Shown here: positions 28,408 to 37,196 of the stretch, piece after piece
How the letters are laid out: each line of letters starts with the position of its first letter
How positions within the stretch are numbered: the first letter of the stretch is position 1
Assembly (NCBI GenBank): GCA_023250955.1
Contig: JAHEZQ010000027.1
Location: 1 to 59,662, forward strand
Length of the DNA: 59,662 nt
Direction of reading: 5' to 3'
DNA from: Melioribacter sp.
GTDB taxonomy: Bacteria > Bacteroidota > Ignavibacteria > Ignavibacteriales > Melioribacteraceae
Notes under the pieces: model-generated
What the model saw: only the letters and a program-made list of their open reading frames with translations
Told to the model about the DNA's origin: nothing
Databases searched by the model: none
Position numbers and translations under genes: made by a program

Positions 28408-29961
28408 TTAAAACTGGAAATAAATGAATGGCTGAATATCTGCGGACTTAAATTGTGCAACGAGCCAAATTACAAACGCGAGTAAAATTATTTTTCCTGC
28501 TATGGGCAACGCGGTTATTGATTTCTTAATAGCAGCTTCAATCTTGGCGGGGAAGAAATGAGAAACAAAACCGATCACAATTAGTCCGAATATTAATGGC
28601 ATCTTTTCTACAAATTGTAAAGCAACTTCACTATGGAAAAAATCAAAAATTTGAGAAAGCATATCTCTCGCGATCTGTAAATCGCTCAATCTAAAAAGCA
28701 GAAATGAGAATGCAATGAAGTGAAATGTGATTATGATCTGGAAAAATCTTAAAAACTTTGTGTTGTGGATCTTTAATGCTTTATAAAGTTTTTCTTTCGG
28801 CTTTTGCAAGAACAAAGCTATTGACATCAACACACCGAAGTATATACCCCAAAGAATAAAATTCCACCCGGCGCCATGCCATAAACCGCAAGCAAAAAAT
28901 GTAACTACAAGTGCAATCACATTACCCAAATTCCTCCAGCTTCGTAGTGAAATTTGTATAGGCTTGAAAAGATAATCTAGAAGCCATTTGGAAAGTGAAA
29001 TATGCCAACGCCTCCAGAAATCCGCAATGCTTGTTGCTTTGAAAGGTGAGTTGAAATTATCCATAATCTTGAACCCGAGGAACAAAGAAATTCCGATTGC
29101 AAGATCGGTATAGCCGGAGAAATCGCAGTAAAGACGAATAGTGTACGCATAGATGGCAAATAAATTTTCCACGCCGGTATATCTAAGAGGAAATTCAAAA
29201 ATCCTTCCGATGAAATTATCCTCAAGATAGCTGCTAAGAATAACTGTCTTGAGTAATCCCGAACAAATTAAAAAAGTTGCTTTGCCGAGATCATCTTTTG
29301 AAATGAAAGGCTCTTTATTAATCTGCGGAAGAAAATCAGCAGCGCGGTCAATCGGGCCCATCAAAACATTTGGGAAAAAAGAGAGATATAAAACGAAATC
29401 GAAAAAATTCTTGGTTGGTTTTAGCGTATCGTAATAAATATCAAAAATGTATGTAAGAGCTTTGAAAGTGTAGAAAGAAATTCCAATTGGTAAAAATATT
29501 TGAAGCGGATTAAATTCCGATCCACGTAGATCGCTAATCGCTTGCAATAAAAAATTTGTGTATTTAAAATAACCAAGAAGCACAAGATTAAGGATTAGAG
29601 TAATGGCAAGAAGAATTCTCTTCTTAGGAAAATTTTCCGTTGAAGCAATCCATTTTCCGAAGAAAAAATTTATAACCGCAGAAATGATTAGTATGACAGT
29701 AAAATATCCGGCAGATAAATAATAGAAGTAAAAAGAAAAAACGATCAACAAGAGAACACGCGCCGGTTTGTTGTTTTTAAAGAGATTATAAACTATAAGG
29801 AAAAAGAAAAATAGAATTAAAAAAAGACTTGTATTAAATAACAGCGGGTCACCCGGTTTATATTTAAGGAGATTCCAAACACTTTCTATTTTTATATTAA
29901 ACAGCACTATAAAGTTATTTACCAAGTTTTGAATCGAGTAACTTTTGAAGATCGCCAACAT
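28408..29961 (-). CDS. MBOAT-family membrane O-acyltransferase (AlgI/DltB-like)
   Basis: 517 residues, about eleven membrane segments. MBOAT signatures are present: FWRRWHISLSKWL near 310-325 and the catalytic histidine in FACGLWHGAGWNFILWG near 355-365. Family members such as AlgI, PatA and DltB move acyl groups across the inner membrane to surface polymers, working with SGNH partners. ATG 29961 lies 47 bp inside the upstream ACP gene. An in-frame GTG at 29907, 7 nt past the ACP stop, would give a start closer to that of typical homologues (before SVWNLLKYKPGDPLLF). The gene is translationally linked to the ACP and ligase genes, implying that the acyl donor is an acyl-carrier protein rather than a CoA ester. 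Confidence 0.92.
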   Translation of the reverse strand: MLAIFKSYSIQNLVNNFIVLFNIKIESVWNLLKYKPGDPLLFNTSLFLILFFFFLIVYNLFKNNKPARVLLLIVFSFYFYYLSAGYFTVILIISAVINFFFGKWIASTENFPKKRILLAITLILNLVLLGYFKYTNFLLQAISDLRGSEFNPLQIFLPIGISFYTFKALTYIFDIYYDTLKPTKNFFDFVLYLSFFPNVLMGPIDRAADFLPQINKEPFISKDDLGKATFLICSGLLKTVILSSYLEDNFIGRIFEFPLRYTGVENLFAIYAYTIRLYCDFSGYTDLAIGISLFLGFKIMDNFNSPFKATSIADFWRRWHISLSKWLLDYLFKPIQISLRSWRNLGNVIALVVTFFACGLWHGAGWNFILWGIYFGVLMSIALFLQKPKEKLYKALKIHNTKFLRFFQIIITFHFIAFSFLLFRLSDLQIARDMLSQIFDFFHSEVALQFVEKMPLIFGLIVIGFVSHFFPAKIEAAIKKSITALPIAGKIILLAFVIWLVAQFKSADIQPFIYFQF

Positions 29962-30148
29962 TTTTTAAGCGCAGCACTTCATAGCTTTTGAATTTTACTG
30001 CAAATTTATTTTCAACAGCTAAAATAATATTTACGTGATTCAAGGAATCCCAGCCGGGGACATCTTGTGCTATAGTTTCATCTTGAAGATCAAAATCATC
30101 AAGATTTAATTCATTAAGAATTACTTTTTTTAATTCTGTCGAAATCAT
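29915..30148 (-). CDS. Acyl carrier protein
   Basis: 77 residues, a classic acyl-carrier fold: four helices with the phosphopantetheine site at S35 in GWDSLNHV. Acidic helix 2 and length fit stand-alone carrier proteins (DltC- or AcpP-like). It starts within the stop codon of the acyl-AMP ligase gene (TAATG, 1-nt overlap) and overlaps the MBOAT gene, so the three are almost certainly co-translated. Inferred role: receives an acyl group from the adjacent ligase and delivers it to the MBOAT protein at the membrane. It is not next to fatty-acid synthesis genes, which argues against the housekeeping AcpP role. Confidence 0.92.
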   Translation of the reverse strand: MISTELKKVILNELNLDDFDLQDETIAQDVPGWDSLNHVNIILAVENKFAVKFKSYEVLRLKNVGDLQKLLDSKLGK

Positions 30149-31875
30149 TATCTACTCCAAACTTGTTTGTCTTCACCACTTATAATTCTTTCTTTGTTCG
30201 CTTTTCTGCTCGGTTTGCCGGCAGAACTTTTTATCAACCATCTTGATGGCACAAGATAAACTTTATGAATGTTAACATCTATAGACATTCCGGCTTTTAG
30301 AATTGCAAGACGCAGATCATTTTTTTCTTTTTCTGTTTCAACTTTTGTCTCGGCAATAACCGCAATCTGTTCTGTGCCCATTTTTTCATCTTCTTCACCA
30401 AAAGCAACTACGCGGCCAGCGTCAACACCTTTAACTTGATTAATAATATCTTCAATATCTTCAGGATAAATATTTTTTCCAGCAACAATAATTAAATCTT
30501 TCTTTCTGCCGATGATAAAAAATTCATCTTTATATCTGAATCCGAAATCGCCGGAAAAATACCAATTGTTTTCAACTACCTCTGCGGTTTTTTCGGGATA
30601 ATTCCTGTAGCCATCAAACATAGAAACGGATTTAACAGCTACTTCACCAACCATTCCATCCGGAATATCTTTTCTATTCTCATCAACAATCCTAGCTTCA
30701 CAACCGCCGATAAGTTTTCCGGAGGAAACACATATGCGTATCACTGAATCTTTCTCTGCAAGTTTCATTACTCCATTCGATAATTTATTTCTATCAACGG
30801 CTAATTCGGTAATTGGTTTCCCGGGTTCGTGAACAGTAAGACACAATGTTATTTCCGCCATTCCATATAAACAAGAAAGCGCGAGAGGGCTGAATCCATA
30901 ATTCTTAAATTTTTCAACAAATTTTTTATGACTATCATGCCGAATAGGTTCTGCGCCGTTGACCACAGCTCTTAAACTCTCAAGAGAAATTTCATTTAAT
31001 TCATCGTCATGAATTTTTTCTGCAAGAACATTATATGCAAAGTTTGGCAGGCATATTAAAGTTCCCTTTTCTTTTGTTATTGCTTCAAGCAAAAGTATTG
31101 GTGCTAAAACCCATTCAAAAGGATTGATATGTATACTTGTGATTCCATATGCAAGAGGAATTTGAAAACATGCGATCAAACCGAAATCGTGATATAACGG
31201 CAGCCAGCTTACAATTTTATCATTCTCAGAAAGTTTTAATGCATTACCTAGATTCTCTGCGTGATTTAATATTGCGCGGTGAGAAAGAACAACGGGTTTT
31301 TGTAAACCGGTTGTTCCGGATGAATGCTGCAACAAGATAGGATCTGTTTCTTTAACTGAAAGAGCAATTTGTTCCACTTCATCATCAAGTTTTTGATCAA
31401 CATTATTTTTATAATCCCACTCAAATGGGAAAAAAACAGATTTGATTGTACTTTCTTTTTTTTCAATTAAAGGGCGAATAATTGGATCAAGTTCGCGTTC
31501 AGTCAAAATGTAATCTAGACCAGAACGCTGTGCCATTCCTTCTATTCCTTGGCGGAATTTATCCGGATGTAAACGAGGATTAGGATAAGCAAGAACTGCA
31601 GGCAAAGCTCCCGTTCTTGAAATTCCTAGATACAAAGGATAGAAAAAAGGATTGTGATGCATAACTATTGCACAAACCTCACCGCGTTTGATGCCGGCCT
31701 CTTTAACTCTAACAGAAAATTTTTTTGCAGTCTCAATTAAATTTTTGTAAGTCCAGCGTATCGGCTCTTCTCCGGCAACCCAATGAACAATTGCTTCTTT
31801 GTTGGGATTTTTTTCAGCAATTCTTTCCCATCTTTGCCATAAGGTTTTAGAATCATCCATTTGAATGTTGCTCAT
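30148..31875 (-). CDS. Fatty-acyl-AMP ligase-like AMP-forming synthetase
   Basis: 575 residues of the ANL superfamily. P-loop-like motif LLQHSSGTTGLQK near 175, the FAAL-typical SWLPLYHDFGL near 222, an NGAEPI motif, YGMAEITL near 340, the YFSGDFGF aspartate motif and a GRKKDLIIVAGKNIYPEDIE hinge. The C-terminal catalytic-lysine region is SSAGKPSRKANKERI. WLPLYHD and NGAEPI are typical of fatty-acyl-AMP ligases that load carrier proteins without CoA. The immediately following ACP gene (1-nt overlap) supports this. The acyl chain length is not predictable by eye. Functionally equivalent to DltA in a Dlt-like layout. Confidence 0.9.
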   Translation of the reverse strand: MSNIQMDDSKTLWQRWERIAEKNPNKEAIVHWVAGEEPIRWTYKNLIETAKKFSVRVKEAGIKRGEVCAIVMHHNPFFYPLYLGISRTGALPAVLAYPNPRLHPDKFRQGIEGMAQRSGLDYILTERELDPIIRPLIEKKESTIKSVFFPFEWDYKNNVDQKLDDEVEQIALSVKETDPILLQHSSGTTGLQKPVVLSHRAILNHAENLGNALKLSENDKIVSWLPLYHDFGLIACFQIPLAYGITSIHINPFEWVLAPILLLEAITKEKGTLICLPNFAYNVLAEKIHDDELNEISLESLRAVVNGAEPIRHDSHKKFVEKFKNYGFSPLALSCLYGMAEITLCLTVHEPGKPITELAVDRNKLSNGVMKLAEKDSVIRICVSSGKLIGGCEARIVDENRKDIPDGMVGEVAVKSVSMFDGYRNYPEKTAEVVENNWYFSGDFGFRYKDEFFIIGRKKDLIIVAGKNIYPEDIEDIINQVKGVDAGRVVAFGEEDEKMGTEQIAVIAETKVETEKEKNDLRLAILKAGMSIDVNIHKVYLVPSRWLIKSSAGKPSRKANKERIISGEDKQVWSR

Positions 31876-31906
31876 GCTTGCTCACTTTATGATCACAAAA
31901 AATTAT

Positions 31907-33328
31907 CTATTTGTTTTGTTCTAAAAGTGCATCTGTTAAAAGGTTCGCAACTTTTGCTGCACCAATATCGTTAAAATGAATAAAATCCTTAAATGCCATA
32001 GGTGGATTTGCATTTACCCAATTTGGCATTGAATTTTCTCCGCCCATTGCATCAAATAAACTCCAGATTGCTATATCAGCTTGCTTAGCAATATTTTTTT
32101 GTGTCTCAAGTAATCTTATAATTGTTGGATCGGTAACAAAGTTAGATCCTTTCTTTATAGATTTATCATGTACGGAGACCATCAAAAAACTTGTTCTTGG
32201 AAAAGCAGCTTTTAAATTATTAATCACCTTAACCATTTCTCTTTCGTACCAATTGTAATCTGTATTACGGGATCCAGCAATGTTTAAACCAAACTCAAGT
32301 ATGATTAATTTATAGTCTAGATATCTAGCAAAATCCCTTAAAGTATTAACTTGTAGTGACCCAAGATCAACACCAGTATTGCCGCGTAATGGAAGATTAT
32401 CCACATAAATGCCTGGTTCATTTTCTAAAGTAACTCCATAAAAATATGCTTGATCTGCTTGTGGAAATTCAATAAGTATAGATTTTGCGCGCGATGACGG
32501 TTTCAATATTAATTCCTGAATTAGCGACCCTGTTTTTAATGATGCAGTTTGCTTAGCTCCGCCATCAAACGAATAACTAATTGTAGAATTTTTTGCGTTA
32601 CTGTAATACAAGTGAACAGCACTAAAATCTTTTAAATATCTTTTTGAACGCGTGGTTTCATATTGAACTGAAGCTTCTCCCTTAGGAATATTTATCTCAC
32701 CGCTAATTCCCAACGGAAGTCCTTTTGGATTACTTGAGTAAAGCGCTGCAGATTCCCAATTCCCTTTAAATGAATGTTTTGTTGTCTGTCTGAATGTAAT
32801 ATCTTGTGATACTATTCCCAGCCATCCAACTCCGTTGCCACCAAATTTATTTTGTAATGCTTCTCGAATATCCGATGTGATTAAATCTCCTTCAATGGCA
32901 GAATCACCGAAGTGTGCAACTCGAACAGTTTTTGTCTTCGCGTTTTTGAGGGCATCAAAGAAATAGTTTAACTGTTTAACATTTCCGGTTATTGAAGTTT
33001 TTCTACCTTGAAGAGGAGTTCTGTCAATTGTTGTTTTATCAGTCTTATTTTCTAAAAAAGAAATTGCCTCTACAAAGATATTTGAGAAATCCAAAGATGC
33101 TTGATTGATTTTCAATGATTTCTTTGCAGAATTATTTTTTTGTGAATTTAAGGAAGATTGTTCGCTTAAATTAACATCTTTAATGTCGCTTAGAAAATCT
33201 ACACTCTTCAATTTAAAGTTGATCACAGGAACTTCGTAATCTAAATTAATGAAGGAAATTGCGTAAAGAATTACAATCGTAACGCCCAGAATAATTAGCG
33301 GTTGTCTAAACTTGTTTTCGTTATTCAT
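31907..33328 (-). CDS. Membrane-anchored SGNH/GDSL-type acyltransferase or esterase
   Basis: 473 residues. One N-terminal membrane anchor (residues 10-27), a low-complexity Ser/Asn/Lys linker (45-85), then an SGNH domain. Block I is VAHFGDSAIEGD near 145, and the C-terminal block is KDFIHFND with the D-x-x-H dyad near 450. Between them lies a beta-sandwich insert, as found in AlgX/AlgJ-like and DUF459-like proteins. By family, these transfer or remove acyl groups on surface glycans. Its place directly before the FAAL, ACP and MBOAT genes (31-nt gap) makes it the likely extracytoplasmic transferase partner of the MBOAT protein. AAAGG precedes ATG 33328. Confidence 0.83.
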   Translation of the reverse strand: MNNENKFRQPLIILGVTIVILYAISFINLDYEVPVINFKLKSVDFLSDIKDVNLSEQSSLNSQKNNSAKKSLKINQASLDFSNIFVEAISFLENKTDKTTIDRTPLQGRKTSITGNVKQLNYFFDALKNAKTKTVRVAHFGDSAIEGDLITSDIREALQNKFGGNGVGWLGIVSQDITFRQTTKHSFKGNWESAALYSSNPKGLPLGISGEINIPKGEASVQYETTRSKRYLKDFSAVHLYYSNAKNSTISYSFDGGAKQTASLKTGSLIQELILKPSSRAKSILIEFPQADQAYFYGVTLENEPGIYVDNLPLRGNTGVDLGSLQVNTLRDFARYLDYKLIILEFGLNIAGSRNTDYNWYEREMVKVINNLKAAFPRTSFLMVSVHDKSIKKGSNFVTDPTIIRLLETQKNIAKQADIAIWSLFDAMGGENSMPNWVNANPPMAFKDFIHFNDIGAAKVANLLTDALLEQNK

Positions 33329-33379
33329 ATTAACCTTTCTAAGTTTTTATAAATTTTTTCAGTTTGTGAAACTAAATAA

Positions 33380-33673
33380 TTATTCATTATAAGTTTTATC
33401 TTTCCAGTACCACCAATTCAATTTCTCTTTAATCAATCTTTTTTCCGTCGCAAAATAAATTGCACATCGGAAAACGTAAAGTAAACAAGGATCTTGTTTA
33501 ATGCCAACTAACTTATTCGATCTATTATATAATATTTTTGGATTTTTTCCTTTAAGATCAGAAACTTTTCTGTTTCCCAGATTCCATAAATCGAGAGAAA
33601 TTGATTTACCAACACCGGGAATTACTTGTAATTCTTTTAAAATTTTTGATTTATCTAAATCCTGTTGAGACAT
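33380..33673 (-). CDS. Cdd1 (pathogenicity locus) family helix-hairpin-helix protein
   Basis: 97 residues. Matches the Cdd1/'pathogenicity locus' family by its IPGVGKSISLDLWNLG hairpin, the VSDLKGKNPKILY block and the C-terminal CLLYVFRCAIYFA. The N-terminal helix-hairpin-helix suggests nucleic-acid binding, and the family has no established function that I know of. Two cysteines (C-x7-C) near residues 74-81 follow the family pattern. It sits between the two SGNH genes with gaps of 8 and 51 nt, so it shares their transcript, yet a link to acyl transfer is not obvious. It may simply be a passenger. Confidence 0.82.
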   Translation of the reverse strand: MSQQDLDKSKILKELQVIPGVGKSISLDLWNLGNRKVSDLKGKNPKILYNRSNKLVGIKQDPCLLYVFRCAIYFATEKRLIKEKLNWWYWKDKTYNE

Positions 33674-33681
33674 AATATTTT

Positions 33682-34410
33682 TTATAAATTATATTTTGCT
33701 AAAACTTTTTCAACTTCTCGTGCCCATATTCTATATGCATCTGCCTTAAAATGAACTCCGTCCCATGTTAGGTCGGGACGAAGGAAACTGTCTTTATCAG
33801 CTGTAAGAGAATTAAGATCAATAAAATCTAAGTTATTTTTCTTAGCGTAATCAGAAAGAAGTTTATTTAGCTTATCTACCTCACGGTTTCTGCCAAAATT
33901 CACTTCTGGAGTTCCACCCCAATCCTTTCCATAATTTTTTGCAGAATACGTTGTGGATTGTATCACAACAATAATTTTTTTCGATTTTAATACGTTGATA
34001 ACTCTGGCATACACTGAAAAAATTTCATTAACCGGAGTCCAATTATAAATATCATTTAAGCCGCCCATTATAAAAACTATTTTTGGATTCAATTTGTAAA
34101 TTGAATTTAATCGAGATTCATAACCGTAAAGAACATCGCTTGTGATACCGCGTTCCACAACATTTGGTCTTCCAAGTAATTCATTCCATGCAGCACCATG
34201 TGTTATTGAATTACCGAACATAATTATATCTGCTTGACGAGTTTTATAAATGTCATACATTGGATTTTGAAGTTGGTAATTCGGATTAGTGCGATATCGC
34301 AATGTATCTTTACTTGGTAATGTAGATTTTGTGTTTTGGGCTGATAATGGATTTATAAATAAAAATACAGTAGCAAGTATTACTTTATTTAATGAGCTTA
34401 TTCTTTTCAT
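33682..34410 (-). CDS. Secreted SGNH/GDSL hydrolase
   Basis: 242 residues with a signal peptide (1-24, ending PLSAQN). SGNH blocks: I IIMFGNSITHG (Asp replaced by Asn beside the nucleophile serine, a common variant), II glycine in VVERGITSD, III GGLNDIYN with asparagine, V TWDGVHFKADAY with the Asp-His pair. The complete triad suggests an active periplasmic esterase or acyltransferase. ATG 34410 is preceded by TAGGAC. First gene of the acyl-transfer operon by spacing (119 nt from the coiled-coil gene, 8 nt to the next gene). It could trim or transfer the acyl group handled by the ligase, ACP and MBOAT proteins. Confidence 0.88.
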   Translation of the reverse strand: MKRISSLNKVILATVFLFINPLSAQNTKSTLPSKDTLRYRTNPNYQLQNPMYDIYKTRQADIIMFGNSITHGAAWNELLGRPNVVERGITSDVLYGYESRLNSIYKLNPKIVFIMGGLNDIYNWTPVNEIFSVYARVINVLKSKKIIVVIQSTTYSAKNYGKDWGGTPEVNFGRNREVDKLNKLLSDYAKKNNLDFIDLNSLTADKDSFLRPDLTWDGVHFKADAYRIWAREVEKVLAKYNL

Positions 34411-34529
34411 TTAATAAGTCCTAAAATTCTTAAGTTAAATTGCACGCAAGATAAAGTTAATCAGTAAAAAATCAAAAAATCTATAGTGAATTGTAATAAT
34501 GCGAGGGTAATAATTCAACAAAATAAAAA

Positions 34530-36170
34530 TTACTTTTTACTATCTGAATTGTTAATCTTTTTTTCATGTTCCGAAATTTTAAACTTAAGATTTTTCTCCA
34601 TAGCGATTAATTCGGAAATCTTTGCGGTAAATTCTTCTTTTTGAGTCTCGACATTCGCGGTTTCAGCTTTAAGATCGCGCAGTTCATTTCTCATTTTAGA
34701 AATGAGTTCTTTTAATTCATCAAGTTCACGAGAACCTTGAGCAACCTCAAGACTTAATTTTTGTTTGTTCTCATTTAATCCCGAAAAATTTTCGCTGGTT
34801 TGATTAAGTAACTGCTTGATTTCTTTTTCCAGAGATTCCTTTTTTATATCAAGGGAAGAAGTTTCGGAACGAAGTTGCTGTAAATTAATTTTTTGTTTAT
34901 TTGCTTCGTCTTTAAGTTGTACGACTTTATCGTTTAATTCGGAAAATTCCTCTTTAAGATTTCTCATAAACTGTTCAGTTGCTGCCCGTTCTTTTTGTAA
35001 GACTTTCGTCATACCGCCGTATTCGGCAATCTGAGTAGTTTTTTCAAGAAGAATTTTTTCTTTGCTGTTAAGTTCTTTTTCTTTATCTAAAATTTCCTGC
35101 CGTAAAGAACTCAGTCTGTTTTTAGCAGTGCTCAATTCTTCGGTAAATTTGAGAAGCACTTGCGAAAAATTATTTTCAACTATAAGGTGTGCTTCTTCAA
35201 CTTCGAATTTATGTTTTTCAATCTCTTCAATTGCATTTTGTTTCTGCTTAAGCGATTCAGAGAAACTCTCTTCCTCGTTTCTATAGATTAATATCTTTTC
35301 CTGAATTTCATTTTTAATAACTTCATACTTGTGAATTTCATCTGATAGAGAAGTTCTTTTTTCGTATAAGCTATGCACCTCATCTTCCATCTTTTGAATA
35401 TTTTCCTTTGCAAAATTGAATCTTAAATCAAATCCGTCATATTCTTTTTGTTTTGTTCTAACTTCTTCAGAAAGTAAATCTTTTTTGTTGGAATACTCGG
35501 CAAATAACTTTTCTTTTTCAGCAAGTTGTCCGACAATTGCAGAAAGAGATAATTCAAGATTAGATTTAATATCTTCGGATAAAGTTATTTTTTCATCTAG
35601 TGTTTTAATTACAGCGTTTCGTTTAGATTCCTCAATTTTAAGTTGAGCAATTCGCTCATCAAGCTCGGTTTCGATTTCTTTTACACGGGTTATGGATTCA
35701 TCAATGTTTCCGCCGAACTGACCGAACATCCCGGTAAGTTTTTCTTCTTCTAAACGTAACGATGCAACATTATGCTGGAGCGAATTATATTCATTTGACA
35801 GTTTTTCGTAGGAAAATTTTAAATCATTGTAATGTTTATTAAGATTATCAATTTCACCTTTTCGGGCATCGAATCCGCTTGTGGTTAATTCCTCTGCTTG
35901 AGTTTCAAACAAAGTTTTTTTCTCGTTCAATGATTCGATGGAATTAGTTAATTCACGGACTAGCCCGGTCTTAGAATCAATTTCATCTTTATATTTCTCG
36001 GTTTGCTTCTGAAGCTCGCTAAACTGTTTGCGTGCTTCGCCAAGTTTATTGTCTAGTTCAGCAAGATTCTGGTGTTTCTGAAGAACAGCATGGAGAGTAT
36101 TCTTTAGTTCATCATTCTCTTCGACAAGTTTTTCTATCTCACTTTTTGACTTTGATGAAAACAGACTCAT
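34530..36170 (-). CDS. Long coiled-coil protein of unknown function
   Basis: 546 residues, almost entirely heptad-repeat coiled coil (E, K, L, S and N rich) from about residue 8 to 540, with no signal peptide, no membrane segment and no ATPase motifs, so it is not a true SMC protein. A short break with G-F-D-A-R-K-G near 98 and GQFGGNIDES near 150 may be hinges. Cytoplasmic structural or scaffolding role is possible, but I do not recognise a family. Lies between rfbA (140 nt upstream) and the SGNH gene (119 nt downstream), all on the minus strand. Confidence 0.75.
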   Translation of the reverse strand: MSLFSSKSKSEIEKLVEENDELKNTLHAVLQKHQNLAELDNKLGEARKQFSELQKQTEKYKDEIDSKTGLVRELTNSIESLNEKKTLFETQAEELTTSGFDARKGEIDNLNKHYNDLKFSYEKLSNEYNSLQHNVASLRLEEEKLTGMFGQFGGNIDESITRVKEIETELDERIAQLKIEESKRNAVIKTLDEKITLSEDIKSNLELSLSAIVGQLAEKEKLFAEYSNKKDLLSEEVRTKQKEYDGFDLRFNFAKENIQKMEDEVHSLYEKRTSLSDEIHKYEVIKNEIQEKILIYRNEEESFSESLKQKQNAIEEIEKHKFEVEEAHLIVENNFSQVLLKFTEELSTAKNRLSSLRQEILDKEKELNSKEKILLEKTTQIAEYGGMTKVLQKERAATEQFMRNLKEEFSELNDKVVQLKDEANKQKINLQQLRSETSSLDIKKESLEKEIKQLLNQTSENFSGLNENKQKLSLEVAQGSRELDELKELISKMRNELRDLKAETANVETQKEEFTAKISELIAMEKNLKFKISEHEKKINNSDSKK

Positions 36171-36310
36171 CCTAATGCTACTCCCATGATTGGCCGATTA
36201 TATTTATTCTTGGTAAAGATAATAAACTTTGTTAAATGTATCTCAATTTTTATTAAAGGACTGTCTGCTTAACTTTAATATTCTTGTTGAATAAGTGTGA
36301 TAACATTTAA

Positions 36311-37174
36311 TTATTCATTAATAATTCTTTCAAGGTAATCACGGTACAAAGACTTTGGAATGCTCTCTATTAGAGAATGAAATTCTTCTTTATTTATAAA
36401 TCCTTTTTGATATGCAATTTCCTCAATACAAGCAACCTTCAATCCTTGTCTATCTTCTATAATACCAAAAAAATTTGATGCTTTCAGTAATGCCTCAGGA
36501 GTTCCAGTATCTAACCATGCTACACCTCTTCCAATCTTTTCAACGTGTAATTTTCCTGCATCTAAGTATTTTTTGTTCACATCGGTAATTTCAAGTTCGC
36601 CTCTTGAAGAAGGTTTTAGATTTTTTGAAATACTAACAACTTTGTTATCATAAACATAAAGACCGGGAACAGCATAATTAGATTTTGGCATTTTAGGTTT
36701 TTCTTCAATGCTTTTTGCTTTTCCATTCTTATCAAATTCAACAATACCGTATCTCTCCGGGTCTGTTACCTGGTAAGCAAAAATTGTTGCGCCATCTTTA
36801 AGCTGTTCAACTGAGCGGTAGAAAAAACTTAAAGTACCGTAAAAAATGTTATCTCCAAGAATTAAAGAAACGGAATCTTTGCCTATGAATTTTTCTCCTA
36901 TTATGAATGATTCAGCAATACCGTTAGGGGATGGTTGTACAGCATATTCTATCTTTAGTCCAACATGAGAACCGGTTTCAAAAAGTTTTTTGTAAAGTGG
37001 AATAGTTTCTTCATTTGAAATGATCAAAATTTCTTTTATACCGGCAAGCATTAATATAGATAGGGGATAGTATATCAATGGCTTATCGTAAATTGTAACA
37101 AGTTGTTTGCTATAAACACGTGTCACAGGATACATCCGCGTACCGGAGCCACCTGCTAAAATAATTCCTTTCAT
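36311..37174 (-). CDS. rfbA: Glucose-1-phosphate thymidylyltransferase
   Basis: 287 residues, full family length. The signature nucleotide-binding opening LAGGSGTRMYPVTRVYSKQL is followed by YDKPLIYYPLS; also LGDNIFYG, EEKPK, GLYVYDN and a WLDTGTPEAL segment. Catalyses dTTP + glucose 1-phosphate to dTDP-glucose, the first step of dTDP-L-rhamnose and other dTDP-sugar pathways. rfbB, rfbC and rfbD are not in the window, so the gene is detached from the usual cluster. It may supply surface-polysaccharide synthesis, which would fit with the nearby acylation genes (inference). 22 nt after the secreted unknown gene. Cytoplasmic. Confidence 0.95.
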   Translation of the reverse strand: MKGIILAGGSGTRMYPVTRVYSKQLVTIYDKPLIYYPLSILMLAGIKEILIISNEETIPLYKKLFETGSHVGLKIEYAVQPSPNGIAESFIIGEKFIGKDSVSLILGDNIFYGTLSFFYRSVEQLKDGATIFAYQVTDPERYGIVEFDKNGKAKSIEEKPKMPKSNYAVPGLYVYDNKVVSISKNLKPSSRGELEITDVNKKYLDAGKLHVEKIGRGVAWLDTGTPEALLKASNFFGIIEDRQGLKVACIEEIAYQKGFINKEEFHSLIESIPKSLYRDYLERIINE

Positions 37175-37196
37175 AAATTTTTCCGTTCTACTTTGA

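Noticed and set aside
28408-34410. Acyl operon as a true dlt (D-alanylation) operon
   Set aside because: The ligase carries fatty-acyl-ligase motifs rather than clear DltA features, and the organism appears Gram-negative without teichoic-acid genes here.
34530-36170. Coiled-coil protein as an SMC-type ATPase
   Set aside because: No Walker A, Walker B or signature motif is present at either end.
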